Shown here one piece after another: positions 6,726-13,906 of a DNA stretch of 13,906 bases; the first letter of the stretch is position 1; each line of letters begins with the position of its first letter. The stretch lies in assembly GCA_900556525.1 (NCBI GenBank), contig USOZ01000022.1, positions 1 to 13,906 on the forward strand, given 5' to 3'. The translations under genes were made by a program, and so were the position numbers. The notes beneath the pieces are model-generated. The model did no database searches and was not told where the DNA came from. It saw nothing but the letters and a program-made list of their open reading frames with translations. The stretch comes from an uncultured Oscillospiraceae bacterium (GTDB lineage Bacteria > Bacillota > Clostridia > Oscillospirales > Ruminococcaceae).

Positions 6726-6747
6726 TTGTCGCTTCTCCTTTTCGTCA

Positions 6748-8049
6748 TCAACTTAATTTTAGATTCAGATATTTTTCGCTGTATGAATTGTCCTTTTTAT
6801 AACAGATTCGCAGCTTTGTATCGCTTTGCGCAACAATTCCGTAAATGCTGTAATCCGTCTTTTTAAGCGTGTATATTTTTTTCGCCTTGCCCGTCGAGGT
6901 GTTCAGGCGATAAATCGCGTCAGCCGTGTTGTAATAAAGCGTGTCGCCGACCACCGCGAGTTTAAGATAGCTTTCGACATACCATGATTTTTTCGTCAGT
7001 TTTTTGCCGGTATCAGCGTTGCGGTAAAGAAACCAGTTAGACTTCACCTGCTTTATCACACAGCTCTCGCCCGTCTTTGGATCGTATGTGCAAATGTTAG
7101 TATAAAGCGTGCTGTCGCCCGACTTTTTGTAATTCACGCCGGGTGAATCCGCGTCAAGCTCGGCATAATACCAAAGCCCGCCTATCTTATGCGTGTATGA
7201 ATTACTGTTTTTGCAGAAAATTTCGGAATAATCTTTTGAATCGGACTTCGGATAGCCGAGCACGTCCCAGCTTCTATGAAGCTCGGAGCTTTTTTTACAC
7301 TCTTTATCGTTCAGCAAAAAATTCTTGTGCGAAACCATTCCCAGCGCGTCATAGGGTTTATCCGAGATTGTATAAAACGTCGGGTCGTCAAGTGTAAGGT
7401 CGGTATGATACCAGTTATCGTCAATTTTTACGTAATTCCAGGAATGGTTCTGACTGTCTGACAGAACGGCTGAGCAGTCGATCCCGAGAATGTCACGCAG
7501 CACATATATATACGCAAGCGTATAACCCTGGCAAACGCTGCTGCCTCCGACAAGGCAGTCGTACGCCGAATATTTCGTATGCGACTGGTCATATTTACAG
7601 TTTGCAATGATATGATCATGCACGGCAAGCGCCTTTTCGGCGTCGGTCATATCCGAGGTTATCGCCTCTGTCACGCTGAGCGCAGCCTTTCTCAGCTTTT
7701 TACGCATTTTTTCAATTTCGCTCTGCTTGTAAAGGTACTTGAACTCTACTTGATATTTCGAGCCCGTGTTGCTGTACCTTATCAGCATTTCCTGCTTTAC
7801 GAAGAAAAGCCCCGGCTCGGTCATGTAGAAATACTTAACGCTGTCGGAAAGTTGGGCTGTCGTCCAGCCGTTCTCCTTAACAAATTTGGTAACGTCGATC
7901 TCTTTCTGATACGAATTTGCACATTCGAGAAGATAGCTGTAAAACTCGGAGTTTTCCGATATATTTACAGCAGATGAATCAGACGAGAAAAATAATGCAG
8001 CCGAAAAAACAGCGGCAATGACCGAAATAATAACAGCGATTTTTTTCAT
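6748..8049 (-). CDS. Secreted/surface transglutaminase-like protein
   Basis: A 433-residue exported protein. Residues 1-27 form a signal sequence: KK, a hydrophobic run to about residue 21, then SSDSSA; it may be cleaved or act as an anchor. A transglutaminase-like (cysteine protease fold) domain at about 125-225 contains the full Cys-His-Asp triad: C173 in GGSSVCQGYTLAY, H202 in NHSWNYV and D217 in WYHTDLTLDDP. The remainder (about 260-433) has repeated beta-strand patterns such as GLWYY, GDTLYY and AIYRLNTSTGKAKKIYTL, resembling propeller-like surface proteins (inference). Bacterial members are usually proteases or amidases of the cell envelope rather than true cross-linkers. The start is supported by GGAGGG at 8061-8056 (minus sense). 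It is first in an operon with the diguanylate cyclase and GNAT genes. Confidence 0.87.
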   Translation of the reverse strand: MKKIAVIISVIAAVFSAALFFSSDSSAVNISENSEFYSYLLECANSYQKEIDVTKFVKENGWTTAQLSDSVKYFYMTEPGLFFVKQEMLIRYSNTGSKYQVEFKYLYKQSEIEKMRKKLRKAALSVTEAITSDMTDAEKALAVHDHIIANCKYDQSHTKYSAYDCLVGGSSVCQGYTLAYIYVLRDILGIDCSAVLSDSQNHSWNYVKIDDNWYHTDLTLDDPTFYTISDKPYDALGMVSHKNFLLNDKECKKSSELHRSWDVLGYPKSDSKDYSEIFCKNSNSYTHKIGGLWYYAELDADSPGVNYKKSGDSTLYTNICTYDPKTGESCVIKQVKSNWFLYRNADTGKKLTKKSWYVESYLKLAVVGDTLYYNTADAIYRLNTSTGKAKKIYTLKKTDYSIYGIVAQSDTKLRICYKKDNSYSEKYLNLKLS

Positions 8050-8086
8050 GACAAGCCCTCCGAAAACACAGCTATATACAATATAA

Positions 8087-8115
8087 ATTATACATTATTT
8101 TCTGCGCTAAATCAA
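8087..8115 (-). promoter_or_regulatory. Promoter of the transglutaminase / diguanylate cyclase / GNAT operon
   Basis: Minus-strand reading: -35 TTGATT (8115-8110), 17-nt spacer, -10 TATAAT (8092-8087). The start codon is about 38 nt downstream. It uses the same -35 variant and spacing as the divergent metAA promoter. Confidence 0.75.
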
Positions 8116-8129
8116 TAGTTTTTTGCAAT

Positions 8130-8154
8130 TTCTGCAATATTTGGCAATGCAGAA
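8130..8154. promoter_or_regulatory. Inverted repeat between divergent promoters (candidate operator)
   Basis: TTCTGCA (8130-8136) and TGCAGAA (8148-8154) form a perfect 7-bp inverted repeat with an 11-nt spacer, located between the -35 boxes of the two divergent promoters. Three copies of GCAAT start at 8125, 8134 and 8144, nearly one helical turn apart. Both features suit binding of a dimeric regulator; the protein is unknown. Confidence 0.4.
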
Positions 8155-8174
8155 TGAAAATGAACCAAAAAATA

Positions 8175-8203
8175 TTGATTTTACACCTGTGATATGTTAT
8201 AAT
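8175..8203 (+). promoter_or_regulatory. Promoter of metAA
   Basis: -35 TTGATT (8175-8180), 17-nt spacer, -10 TATAAT (8198-8203) preceded by TGT (extended -10). The leader to the metAA start codon is only about 25-30 nt, so there is no room for a SAM or T-box riboswitch. Confidence 0.82.
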
Positions 8204-8237
8204 AAATGATATATATGCAAAAGGAAGGAAAAAGATA

Positions 8238-9170
8238 ATGCCAATAAACATACCGAGCGAGCTGCCGGCATATCAGACGCTTCTTAACGAGAATATTTTC
8301 GTCATTCCGAGCGACAAGGCAAACCGACAGGACATACGCCCGCTCAAGGTCGCGATCTTCAACCTTATGCCGACAAAAATCGAAACGGAAACGCAACTTC
8401 TCCGACTGCTGAGCAACACGCCGCTGCAAACCGATATAACGCTTCTGCGGACTGCGACTCACATTTCCCGTCATACTGCGCTTGAACATCTCAACACATT
8501 CTATAAGACATTTGACGAGATAAAGAACAATTTCTTTGACGCGCTTATAATAACAGGCGCGCCCGTTGAGCATTACGATTTTCACGACGTAAATTACTGG
8601 GACGAACTTTGCGATATAATGGAATGGTCGAAATATCACGCATTTTCAACCATTCACATCTGCTGGGGCGCTTTTGCGGGACTTTATTTCCACTACGGGA
8701 TTGATAAGCGCACGCTCCCTCAGAAAATGTTCGGAGTTTTTCCTCACCGTGTTACCGCCGTAAATCACCCGCTTCTGAAAGGCTTCGACGATATTTTTTA
8801 TGCCCCTCATTCGCGCCATGCAGAAGTCGTGCGCGAAGATATTCTTGCCGAACCGCGCCTTTCGATACTTGCGGACTCGGATATTGCCGGACCGTATATC
8901 ATAGCGGACAAGTCCAACCGACAGATATTCATAACGGGTCACGGAGAATACGACCTGTACACGCTGCGCAACGAATATGAACGCGACGCGGCAAAGGGCG
9001 CTGAGAACGTTCCTCTCCCCTACAACTACTTCCCCGACGACGACCCGACAAAAGAACCACGCTTTACATGGCGCTGCGCCGCAAGTCTTATGTACTCAAA
9101 CTGGCTGAACTTCTGCGTATATCAGGAAACGCCGTTCGACCTGTCAAAAATTCCGAATCTAAACACATAA
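8238..9170 (+). CDS. metAA: Homoserine O-acetyltransferase (MetA family)
   Basis: Acylates the hydroxyl of L-homoserine, the first dedicated step of methionine synthesis; cytoplasmic, 310 residues. The nucleophile is C142 in [12 protein letters not shown], with H235 and E237 in TGHGEYD. Substrate-binding positions K163, S192 and R249 of the family are all present. The acyl-CoA selectivity position 111 is Glu (GAPVEHYD), as in Bacillus cereus MetA which uses acetyl-CoA; E. coli has Gly there and uses succinyl-CoA. I therefore call the acetyltransferase despite homology to MetA succinyltransferases. Ribosome binding site AAGGAAGG lies at about 8221-8228. It is transcribed from its own promoter, divergently from the transglutaminase operon. 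With asd in the same window, two branches of the aspartate family are represented. Confidence 0.95.
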   Translation: MPINIPSELPAYQTLLNENIFVIPSDKANRQDIRPLKVAIFNLMPTKIETETQLLRLLSNTPLQTDITLLRTATHISRHTALEHLNTFYKTFDEIKNNFFDALIITGAPVEHYDFHDVNYWDELCDIMEWSKYHAFSTIHICWGAFAGLYFHYGIDKRTLPQKMFGVFPHRVTAVNHPLLKGFDDIFYAPHSRHAEVVREDILAEPRLSILADSDIAGPYIIADKSNRQIFITGHGEYDLYTLRNEYERDAAKGAENVPLPYNYFPDDDPTKEPRFTWRCAASLMYSNWLNFCVYQETPFDLSKIPNLNT

Positions 9171-9232
9171 GGAAGCGCTGAATAAATCGCAACGCAAATA
9201 TTTCTCGCATACCCGATTTAATCAACACTTCC
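9171..9232. repeat. 62-bp imperfect inverted repeat flanked by ATAA (MITE-like candidate)
   Basis: The arms GGAAGCGCTGAATAAATCG (9171-9189) and CGATTTAATCAACACTTCC (9214-9232) are inverted repeats of 19 bp matching at 16 positions, with a 24-nt centre. ATAA occurs directly on both sides (9167-9170 and 9233-9236), like a short target-site duplication; the left copy includes the metAA stop codon. Two of the three mismatches become G-U pairs in minus-strand RNA but are C-A in plus-strand RNA. No T-tract follows on the plus strand, so it is not an obvious terminator for metAA. Confidence 0.45.
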
Positions 9233-9257
9233 ATAAAAACGAAAGGTAAGGTAAAAC

Positions 9258-10619
9258 ATGAAAAAAACATATCTCGCCAAAAGAATTGCCGCTGTCCTTC
9301 TTGCAGCTTCAACGCTCGCTTCCTGCAGCGGCAATACGGAACAAGCGCCCGCAGACACCTCTGCGGCGGCTGACGCAGCTGTGACAAACGACAATTCCGC
9401 CGCTGCCCCGCTCTCTAACCCCGTTGCGGTCGATGAAAACGGCGACGTTGATATGGAAGTCGCTCTCGCGTATGAAACCGACTTTGACGCACTGCTGAAA
9501 TCGCTCGACGAAAAAACGGTTGCCGAGGGAGATACCGTATCCGACAACACAAACGAGAAAACCCAGCAGCTTTACACATGGCTTCGCGAAAATTACGGAA
9601 AGAACATGATCTCCGCGCAGCAGATGGGAAATAAATACGAAGAAGAGGACATCGTTTATTATATGCTCACGGGCGATTTCCCCGCAATCAAGGGCTTTGA
9701 CTTTATTTTCACAACTACCGCTTCAGACGCGGAAAGCCGCAGCGAATGGACGCAGATGGCTATAGACTGGCACACAAAATCCAACGGTATCGTAGCGTTC
9801 TGCTGGCATTGGAACGTTCCGCGCGACGTTGAACAGGATCCCGAATCCACCGCGAAGCAGTTCTATTCAAAAAACATTACCAATTTTGATATAAAGAACG
9901 CCGTAACGCCCGGAACAAAGGAATACGAAATCGTAGTTCACGACATTGACCTTGTTGCTATTGAGCTTCAGAAGCTCGAAGCGGCGGGAGTTCCCGTTCT
10001 CTGGCGTCCGCTCCACGAAGCAAGCGGCGCATGGTTCTGGTGGGGCGTTGCTACCCCCGAAATCGCAAAGGGAGAATACTATCAGAAGCTTTGGTACATG
10101 ATCTACGACAGACTTGAAAATTATCACAAGCTCACAAACCTTATCTGGGTATGGAACGGACAGAGCAAGCACACAAAGGTTCACCCGAACACATATGACA
10201 TTTCGGGCATTGACGTTTACCCCGATTCTGAGGATCATTCCGTTCAGGAACGCGAATACAAAAACCTCGAAAAAATAACCGACGAAGGTAAAATGCTCGC
10301 GCTCACCGAGGTAGGCTATATTCCCGACCCCGACGAGTTCGCCGCAAATAAGGATACTATAAAATGGCTTTTCTATATGCCGTGGAACGGGGAGTTTATT
10401 TCGGATAAATCCAACCTCTACGGTATTCCCGAGCTTAATACCGAGCGCATGAGCGAAGAGTTTCTCAAAAATGTAATGTCGCACGAGAATGTCATCACTT
10501 GGTCGGAGCTTCCCGACTGGGGCGGAACTGAACGAAATATCCCCGATTCAATAAACAACAAGAAGTTCTATATCGACCTGACTATCGAGGAGGCAAAAGC
10601 TAATGCGGACAACTCTTAA
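9258..10619 (+). CDS. GH26 family lipoprotein, probable endo-beta-1,4-mannanase
   Basis: A 453-residue exported lipoprotein. A signal peptide (MKKTYLAKRI then a hydrophobic stretch) ends in the lipobox LASC with lipidated C23, followed by an Ala/Asp/Ser-rich linker to about residue 60. The catalytic domain (about 100-420) has the GH26 acid/base glutamate E254 in LWRPLHEASGAWFWWG and the nucleophile E351 in ALTEVG, with FCWHWNVP (181-188) earlier. GH26 enzymes mostly cut beta-mannan; a few cut beta-1,3-xylan or mixed-linkage glucan, so the substrate is likely but not proven. It would act on the outer face of the membrane. GAAAGGTAAGG upstream supports the ATG at 9258; this leader is nearly identical to that of asd. 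The epimerase gene overlaps its end by 17 nt. No separate promoter is evident after metAA. Confidence 0.92.
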   Translation: MKKTYLAKRIAAVLLAASTLASCSGNTEQAPADTSAAADAAVTNDNSAAAPLSNPVAVDENGDVDMEVALAYETDFDALLKSLDEKTVAEGDTVSDNTNEKTQQLYTWLRENYGKNMISAQQMGNKYEEEDIVYYMLTGDFPAIKGFDFIFTTTASDAESRSEWTQMAIDWHTKSNGIVAFCWHWNVPRDVEQDPESTAKQFYSKNITNFDIKNAVTPGTKEYEIVVHDIDLVAIELQKLEAAGVPVLWRPLHEASGAWFWWGVATPEIAKGEYYQKLWYMIYDRLENYHKLTNLIWVWNGQSKHTKVHPNTYDISGIDVYPDSEDHSVQEREYKNLEKITDEGKMLALTEVGYIPDPDEFAANKDTIKWLFYMPWNGEFISDKSNLYGIPELNTERMSEEFLKNVMSHENVITWSELPDWGGTERNIPDSINNKKFYIDLTIEEAKANADNS

Positions 10620-11466
10620 AAACGGAAATTCCTCAGCGGTTATCGACAGTAAAGGCGCTGAACTGAAATCATACAGCGTCGATTCGGCAGAACTTATGTG
10701 GTGCGGCGACCCGAAGTACTGGGGTAAGACATCGCCGTTCCTTTTCCCGATGATTGGCAATCTGCGCGGCGGAAAAACTTCGATTTACGGTAAGGAATAC
10801 GCCATTTCAAAGCACGGATTTGCGCGCGACAATGAATTCACGCTCGCCGAAGAAGCCGAGAACCGCGCAGTTTTCACATTTTCCGCAACCGAAGCAACAA
10901 AACAGTGCTTTCCGTTTGATTTTACAGTTTCGCTTGAATACACTCTGGAAAACGATCAGCTGAAAATAACATACCGAGTCACGAACAACTCCGACCGCGA
11001 TATGCCATATTGTATCGGCGCACACCCTGCTTTTGCGCTTGACGGCGACATAAGCGGATACAAGCTGATTTTCGCGGAAAACGAAACCGTGAACAGTCCC
11101 GTCATGAATCTCGAGACCCGTATGTGGGGCGACAGCGACCGCGTAAACCGCCTGACCGACAGCAATACTTTCCCTCTGCGCTACGACCTTTTTGATAACG
11201 ACTGCGTTTACTTCGACACGCTGCGCTCGAAAAGCTGCTCGCTCGTCAGCGAAAACGGCGGCGGAGTCGACATAAGCTGGGATGGATTTGAAACGCTCGG
11301 CGTATGGACTCCCGACCACAAAAACGCTCCGTTTGTGTGCATTGAGCCGTGGTGCGGCTGCGACGATTACGATACAGACAGCGGCATTTTTAATGAAAAG
11401 CGCGGTATACAGACCGCACTGCCCGGTGAAACTAAAACATACACAATGACTATCAGAAAAATTTGA
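10603..11466 (+). CDS. Aldose 1-epimerase-like protein (LacX/YeaD type)
   Basis: A 287-residue cytoplasmic protein of the galactose-mutarotase fold. Characteristic segments are FPMIGNLRGG (48-57), SKHGFARD (69-76, conserved H71), YCIGAHPAF (136-144, catalytic-type H141) and CIEPWCG (246-252, catalytic-type E248). Members interconvert alpha and beta anomers of sugars or sugar phosphates; the sugar here is unknown, with mannose, glucose or galactose units released from mannans as natural candidates. Its start codon lies inside the GH26 gene, overlapping by 17 nt in another frame, with a strong GAGGAGG at 10587-10593. The two are therefore translated from one message. The GH3 gene follows immediately. 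Confidence 0.88.
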   Translation: MRTTLKNGNSSAVIDSKGAELKSYSVDSAELMWCGDPKYWGKTSPFLFPMIGNLRGGKTSIYGKEYAISKHGFARDNEFTLAEEAENRAVFTFSATEATKQCFPFDFTVSLEYTLENDQLKITYRVTNNSDRDMPYCIGAHPAFALDGDISGYKLIFAENETVNSPVMNLETRMWGDSDRVNRLTDSNTFPLRYDLFDNDCVYFDTLRSKSCSLVSENGGGVDISWDGFETLGVWTPDHKNAPFVCIEPWCGCDDYDTDSGIFNEKRGIQTALPGETKTYTMTIRKI

Positions 11467-11481
11467 AAAGAGGTGCTCTCT

Positions 11482-13758
11482 GTGAAGAAAAATGAAATAA
11501 AACACATTCTCAAAAAAATGACCGTAAAGGAAAAAGCAAGCCTTTTATCAGCGCTTGACGGCTGGAACACCAAGCCGATAAAACGCCTCGGCGTTCCGTC
11601 GATCTCAATGGCTGACGGTCCTCACGGACTGCGCAAGCAGTACTCCGCCGACGACCTCGGAATTGAAACAAGCCACCCCGCGACCTGTTTTCCGACCGCT
11701 TCGCTCCTTGCCTGCTCGTGGGATAAGGAACTTGCCGAAAAGCAAGGCGCAGCCATCGGCGAAGAAGCAGCCGACCAGGAGCTTCAAATAGTCCTCGGTC
11801 CTGGAAACAATATCAAGCGCACTCCCCTCTGTGGGCGCAACTTTGAATATTTCTCCGAGGATCCGTTTCTTTCGGGAAATATGGCTTCGGGAATTATCAA
11901 AGGCATACAGAGCCGCGGCGTTGGTACAGCGCTTAAACACTTCGCCGCAAATTCTCAGGAAACCGACCGCTTTGTCATTGACGAAATAATCTCAGAGCGT
12001 GCCCTGCGCGAAATTTACCTCGCGTCGTATGAAATCCCCGTAAAAGAAGCTAAGCCTACCACGCTCATGTGCGCATACAATAAAATAAACGGACACTACT
12101 GCTCGCAGAACAAGTGGCTGCTTACCGACGTTCTGCGTAATGACTGGGGTTTCAAGGGTGTTGTAATGTCCGACTGGGGCGCGGTCGATAACCGCGTTCA
12201 GGGTGTTTATGCGGGACTTGACCTTGAAATGCCGTCGTCAAACTGCCTTAACGACAAGAATATCGTAAAGGCATACAAGCAGAAGCGCGTTTCAATAGAG
12301 CCGTCCGACAGCCGTTTCGACAACACGCTTACGGAAAAGCAGATAGACGCGTGCGCGGAGCGAATGCTTCGTCTGGTTTATTCGCTTGATGAAAAGAAAA
12401 GCGGAAAAAAATGTGATTATGAGGCTCACCACAAGCTGGCGGAACAGGTTGCAAAAGAATGTATGGTCTTGCTGAAAAACAACGGCATACTCCCTCTCAA
12501 GGAGAACGCCGAAATCGCCGTGATAGGCGAAATGGCAGTAAATCCGCGCTATCAGGGCAGCGGAAGTTCACGCGTAAATTCCGTAAAAACAGACCTTCCG
12601 CTCGATGAGCTGAAAAAAATCGCGAACGTAAGCTACGCTAAGGGCTATTCTCTCGATGATAACAATGATGTTTCGGAAATTGAAAACGCTGTCAGCGTCG
12701 CTAAGGACAAGGACGCAGTCGTTATTATCTCGGGACTCCCCGACAACTGCGAATCCGAGGGTTTCGACCGCAGCACGCTTGACATTCCCGAAAGTCACGT
12801 TGAACTGATAAAGCGCGTTTACGAGGCGAACAAAAATGTCGTTGTCGTTCTCTGTAACGGCGCACCGATAACTATGCCTTTCCTCGACAATTCCGCTGCC
12901 GTACTCGAAGCGTATCTCAGCGGCGAAGCTGGCGCGGGAGCTATTGCCGAAATTCTCTTCGGAAAAGCCTGCCCGTGCGGAAAGATAGCTGAAACATTCC
13001 CGCTGCGCATCGAAGATACCCCCGCATACCTCAACTTCCCTGGAAACGGCAAAACAGTACGTTTCGGCGAAGATATTTTCGTCGGCTACCGCTACTATGA
13101 AAAGAAAAATATTCCCGTACTCTTCCCGTTCGGATACGGACTTTCCTACACCACGTTCGAGTATTCCGACCTTTCGTTCTCGGCAGATGAGATCGGCGAA
13201 AACGACGAACTTATCGTCCGTGTGAATGTAAAAAATACAGGCAATTTCGACGGAAAAGAAATCGTTCAGCTTTATGTACGCGAATGTTCGCCGAAAATCG
13301 CACGTCCCGTAAAAGAACTCAAGGGATTCAAGAAGATTTTCCTGAAAAAGGGCGAAGAAAAATCTGTCGAATTTACGCTCGACCGCCGCGCGTTTGCATA
13401 TTGGGACGAAAAGAACGGCGATTGGCGCGTTGAGGGCGGAAAGTATGAGATACTTGTGGGCGCGGCTTCGTCTGATATACGCGCGAGCAAGGAAATTGCG
13501 ATACACGCGCAGCACTCTCCCGAAAAACTCACGATTTACAGCTATCTGCGCGACCTGCGGCTTCACCCGAACGGAAAAGAAGCAATGGCACATATCCTAA
13601 AGCTCATGGGTAAGGACGAAAAAGACGTTTTCTCTGACAACGAAAAGGACTCGCTAACATCGCTCGACTGGTGTATCCTCCGAAATATCATAACAATGTT
13701 CGGGCTTAAAATGACGATTTCCGACCTTGAAAAGCTGATTGAGGAAGTGAACGGCTAA
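11482..13758 (+). CDS. Glycoside hydrolase family 3 beta-glycosidase
   Basis: A 758-residue protein, probable exo-acting beta-glucosidase or related activity on oligosaccharides. The GH3 N-domain has LGPGNNIKRTPLCGRNFEYF (105-124), KHFAANSQE (152-160) and the nucleophile D231 in VMSDWGA. The C-domain (about 320-550) contains the probable acid/base E426 in ESEGFDR. A fibronectin III-like domain follows (about 560-675), then a helical tail of about 75 residues. There is no signal peptide, so it is cytoplasmic and would split imported oligosaccharides. I place the start at GTG 11482, with GAGGTG at 11470-11475 as ribosome binding site. An in-frame GTG at 11473 lies inside that site and is unlikely to be used. 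It begins 15 nt after the epimerase stop. The sugar specificity (glucoside, xyloside, other) is not decided. Confidence 0.92.
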   Translation: MKKNEIKHILKKMTVKEKASLLSALDGWNTKPIKRLGVPSISMADGPHGLRKQYSADDLGIETSHPATCFPTASLLACSWDKELAEKQGAAIGEEAADQELQIVLGPGNNIKRTPLCGRNFEYFSEDPFLSGNMASGIIKGIQSRGVGTALKHFAANSQETDRFVIDEIISERALREIYLASYEIPVKEAKPTTLMCAYNKINGHYCSQNKWLLTDVLRNDWGFKGVVMSDWGAVDNRVQGVYAGLDLEMPSSNCLNDKNIVKAYKQKRVSIEPSDSRFDNTLTEKQIDACAERMLRLVYSLDEKKSGKKCDYEAHHKLAEQVAKECMVLLKNNGILPLKENAEIAVIGEMAVNPRYQGSGSSRVNSVKTDLPLDELKKIANVSYAKGYSLDDNNDVSEIENAVSVAKDKDAVVIISGLPDNCESEGFDRSTLDIPESHVELIKRVYEANKNVVVVLCNGAPITMPFLDNSAAVLEAYLSGEAGAGAIAEILFGKACPCGKIAETFPLRIEDTPAYLNFPGNGKTVRFGEDIFVGYRYYEKKNIPVLFPFGYGLSYTTFEYSDLSFSADEIGENDELIVRVNVKNTGNFDGKEIVQLYVRECSPKIARPVKELKGFKKIFLKKGEEKSVEFTLDRRAFAYWDEKNGDWRVEGGKYEILVGAASSDIRASKEIAIHAQHSPEKLTIYSYLRDLRLHPNGKEAMAHILKLMGKDEKDVFSDNEKDSLTSLDWCILRNIITMFGLKMTISDLEKLIEEVNG

Positions 13759-13759
13759 A

Positions 13760-13906
13760 ATGGAATGGCTCCAGACGCTGGATTTTCAAATTCTCGACAG
13801 CATACAAGGCGCGCTTAAATGCGGCTTTCTTGACGTTGTAATGACTGTTGTATCAAGGCTTGGCGGCGGGATAATATGGGGCGTTTTCGGAATTATCTTT
13901 CTTTTT
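13760..13906 (+). CDS. PAP2-family phosphatase, N-terminal fragment (runs off window)
   Basis: The ATG is at 13760, one nucleotide after the GH3 stop, and the frame is open for 49 codons to the edge. The sequence MEWLQTLDFQILDSIQGALK followed by CGFLDVVMTVVSRLGGGIIW and a hydrophobic stretch GVFGIIFLF is the usual beginning of bacterial PAP2 (phosphatidic acid phosphatase type 2) membrane proteins, such as undecaprenyl-pyrophosphate phosphatase-like enzymes. The catalytic motifs lie beyond the window, so this rests on the N-terminal pattern only. The spacing suggests translational coupling to GH3; a GAGGAAG at 13741 is somewhat far for a normal ribosome binding site. Confidence 0.72.
   Translation, partial: MEWLQTLDFQILDSIQGALKCGFLDVVMTVVSRLGGGIIWGVFGIIFLF

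Noticed and set aside
6162..6866. 234-codon plus-strand frame across the diguanylate cyclase start
   Set aside because: It runs opposite the PAS-GGDEF coding sequence and into the transglutaminase gene, with no ribosome binding site or recognisable domain.
8204..8237. SAM riboswitch or T-box before metAA
   Set aside because: The leader between promoter and start codon is only about 30 nt, far too short for either element.
9171..9232. Terminator for metAA
   Set aside because: The stem has two C-A mismatches in plus-strand RNA and no T-tract follows, so an intrinsic terminator is not supported; kept as a repeat instead.
9867..10484. 205-codon minus-strand frame opposite the mannanase
   Set aside because: Covers the catalytic GH26 domain on the other strand, which is clearly the real coding sequence.
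10807..11505. 232-codon minus-strand frame opposite the epimerase
   Set aside because: Shadow of the epimerase gene; it spans the epimerase/GH3 junction and has no family resemblance.
12568..13593. Long open frame of 341 codons on the minus strand
   Set aside because: It lies entirely inside the GH3 gene opposite a strongly conserved frame, has low-complexity Phe/Arg/Val-rich composition and matches no family. It is a by-product of the codon usage on the other strand.
1..13906. CRISPR array, tRNA, rRNA or phage/defence genes
   Set aside because: No regularly spaced repeats, no tRNA-like cloverleaf and no recognisable defence, integrase or transposase coding sequence was seen by eye in either strand.

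Overview
This window looks like chromosomal DNA from an anaerobic gut or rumen Firmicute, most likely a Ruminococcus-like member of the Oscillospiraceae. The basis is the mixture of Clostridia-type genes: a lysine riboswitch, a standalone ACT-domain protein after dapB, the acetyl-CoA type of MetA, a lipoprotein GH26 mannanase, and strong sigma-A promoters with 17-nt spacers. This assignment is inference; no rRNA or marker gene is present.

Region 1 (1-3836): a truncated FAD-dependent oxidoreductase gene runs leftward off the window. Divergent from it, a strong promoter carrying a perfect 14-bp palindrome leads into a lysine riboswitch (about 319-478) with a downstream terminator. The riboswitch precedes a tight four-gene operon: asd, dapA, dapB and a 150-residue protein that resembles only the regulatory half (two ACT domains) of an aspartokinase. 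The first three enzymes take aspartyl phosphate to tetrahydrodipicolinate; the fourth is a candidate free-standing effector-sensing partner. A strong hairpin ends the operon and lies between it and the convergent gene that follows.

Region 2 (3828-8049, minus strand): a secreted or surface transglutaminase-like protein, a PAS-GGDEF-GAF diguanylate cyclase and a GNAT acetyltransferase form one operon in that order. A LCM-like (TIGR00027-type) methyltransferase follows behind its own consensus promoter, whose -35 box is made from the last codons of the GNAT gene.

Region 3 (8050-13906, plus strand): a divergent promoter pair with an inverted repeat between the two promoters separates the transglutaminase operon from metAA (homoserine O-acetyltransferase, methionine branch of the aspartate family). 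After metAA there is a 62-bp imperfect inverted repeat flanked by ATAA. A carbohydrate cluster follows: a GH26 lipoprotein (probable beta-mannanase), an aldose-1-epimerase-like protein overlapping it, a cytoplasmic GH3 beta-glycosidase and the start of a PAP2-family phosphatase. The GH26 enzyme would cut polymer at the cell surface; epimerase and GH3 would act on imported oligosaccharides. No transporter is visible in the window.

Most of the content belongs to known families. The parts most worth a second look are the orphan aspartokinase-like regulatory protein in a lysine-riboswitch operon, the palindrome inside that operon's promoter, the transglutaminase/diguanylate cyclase pairing, and the small inverted-repeat element after metAA.
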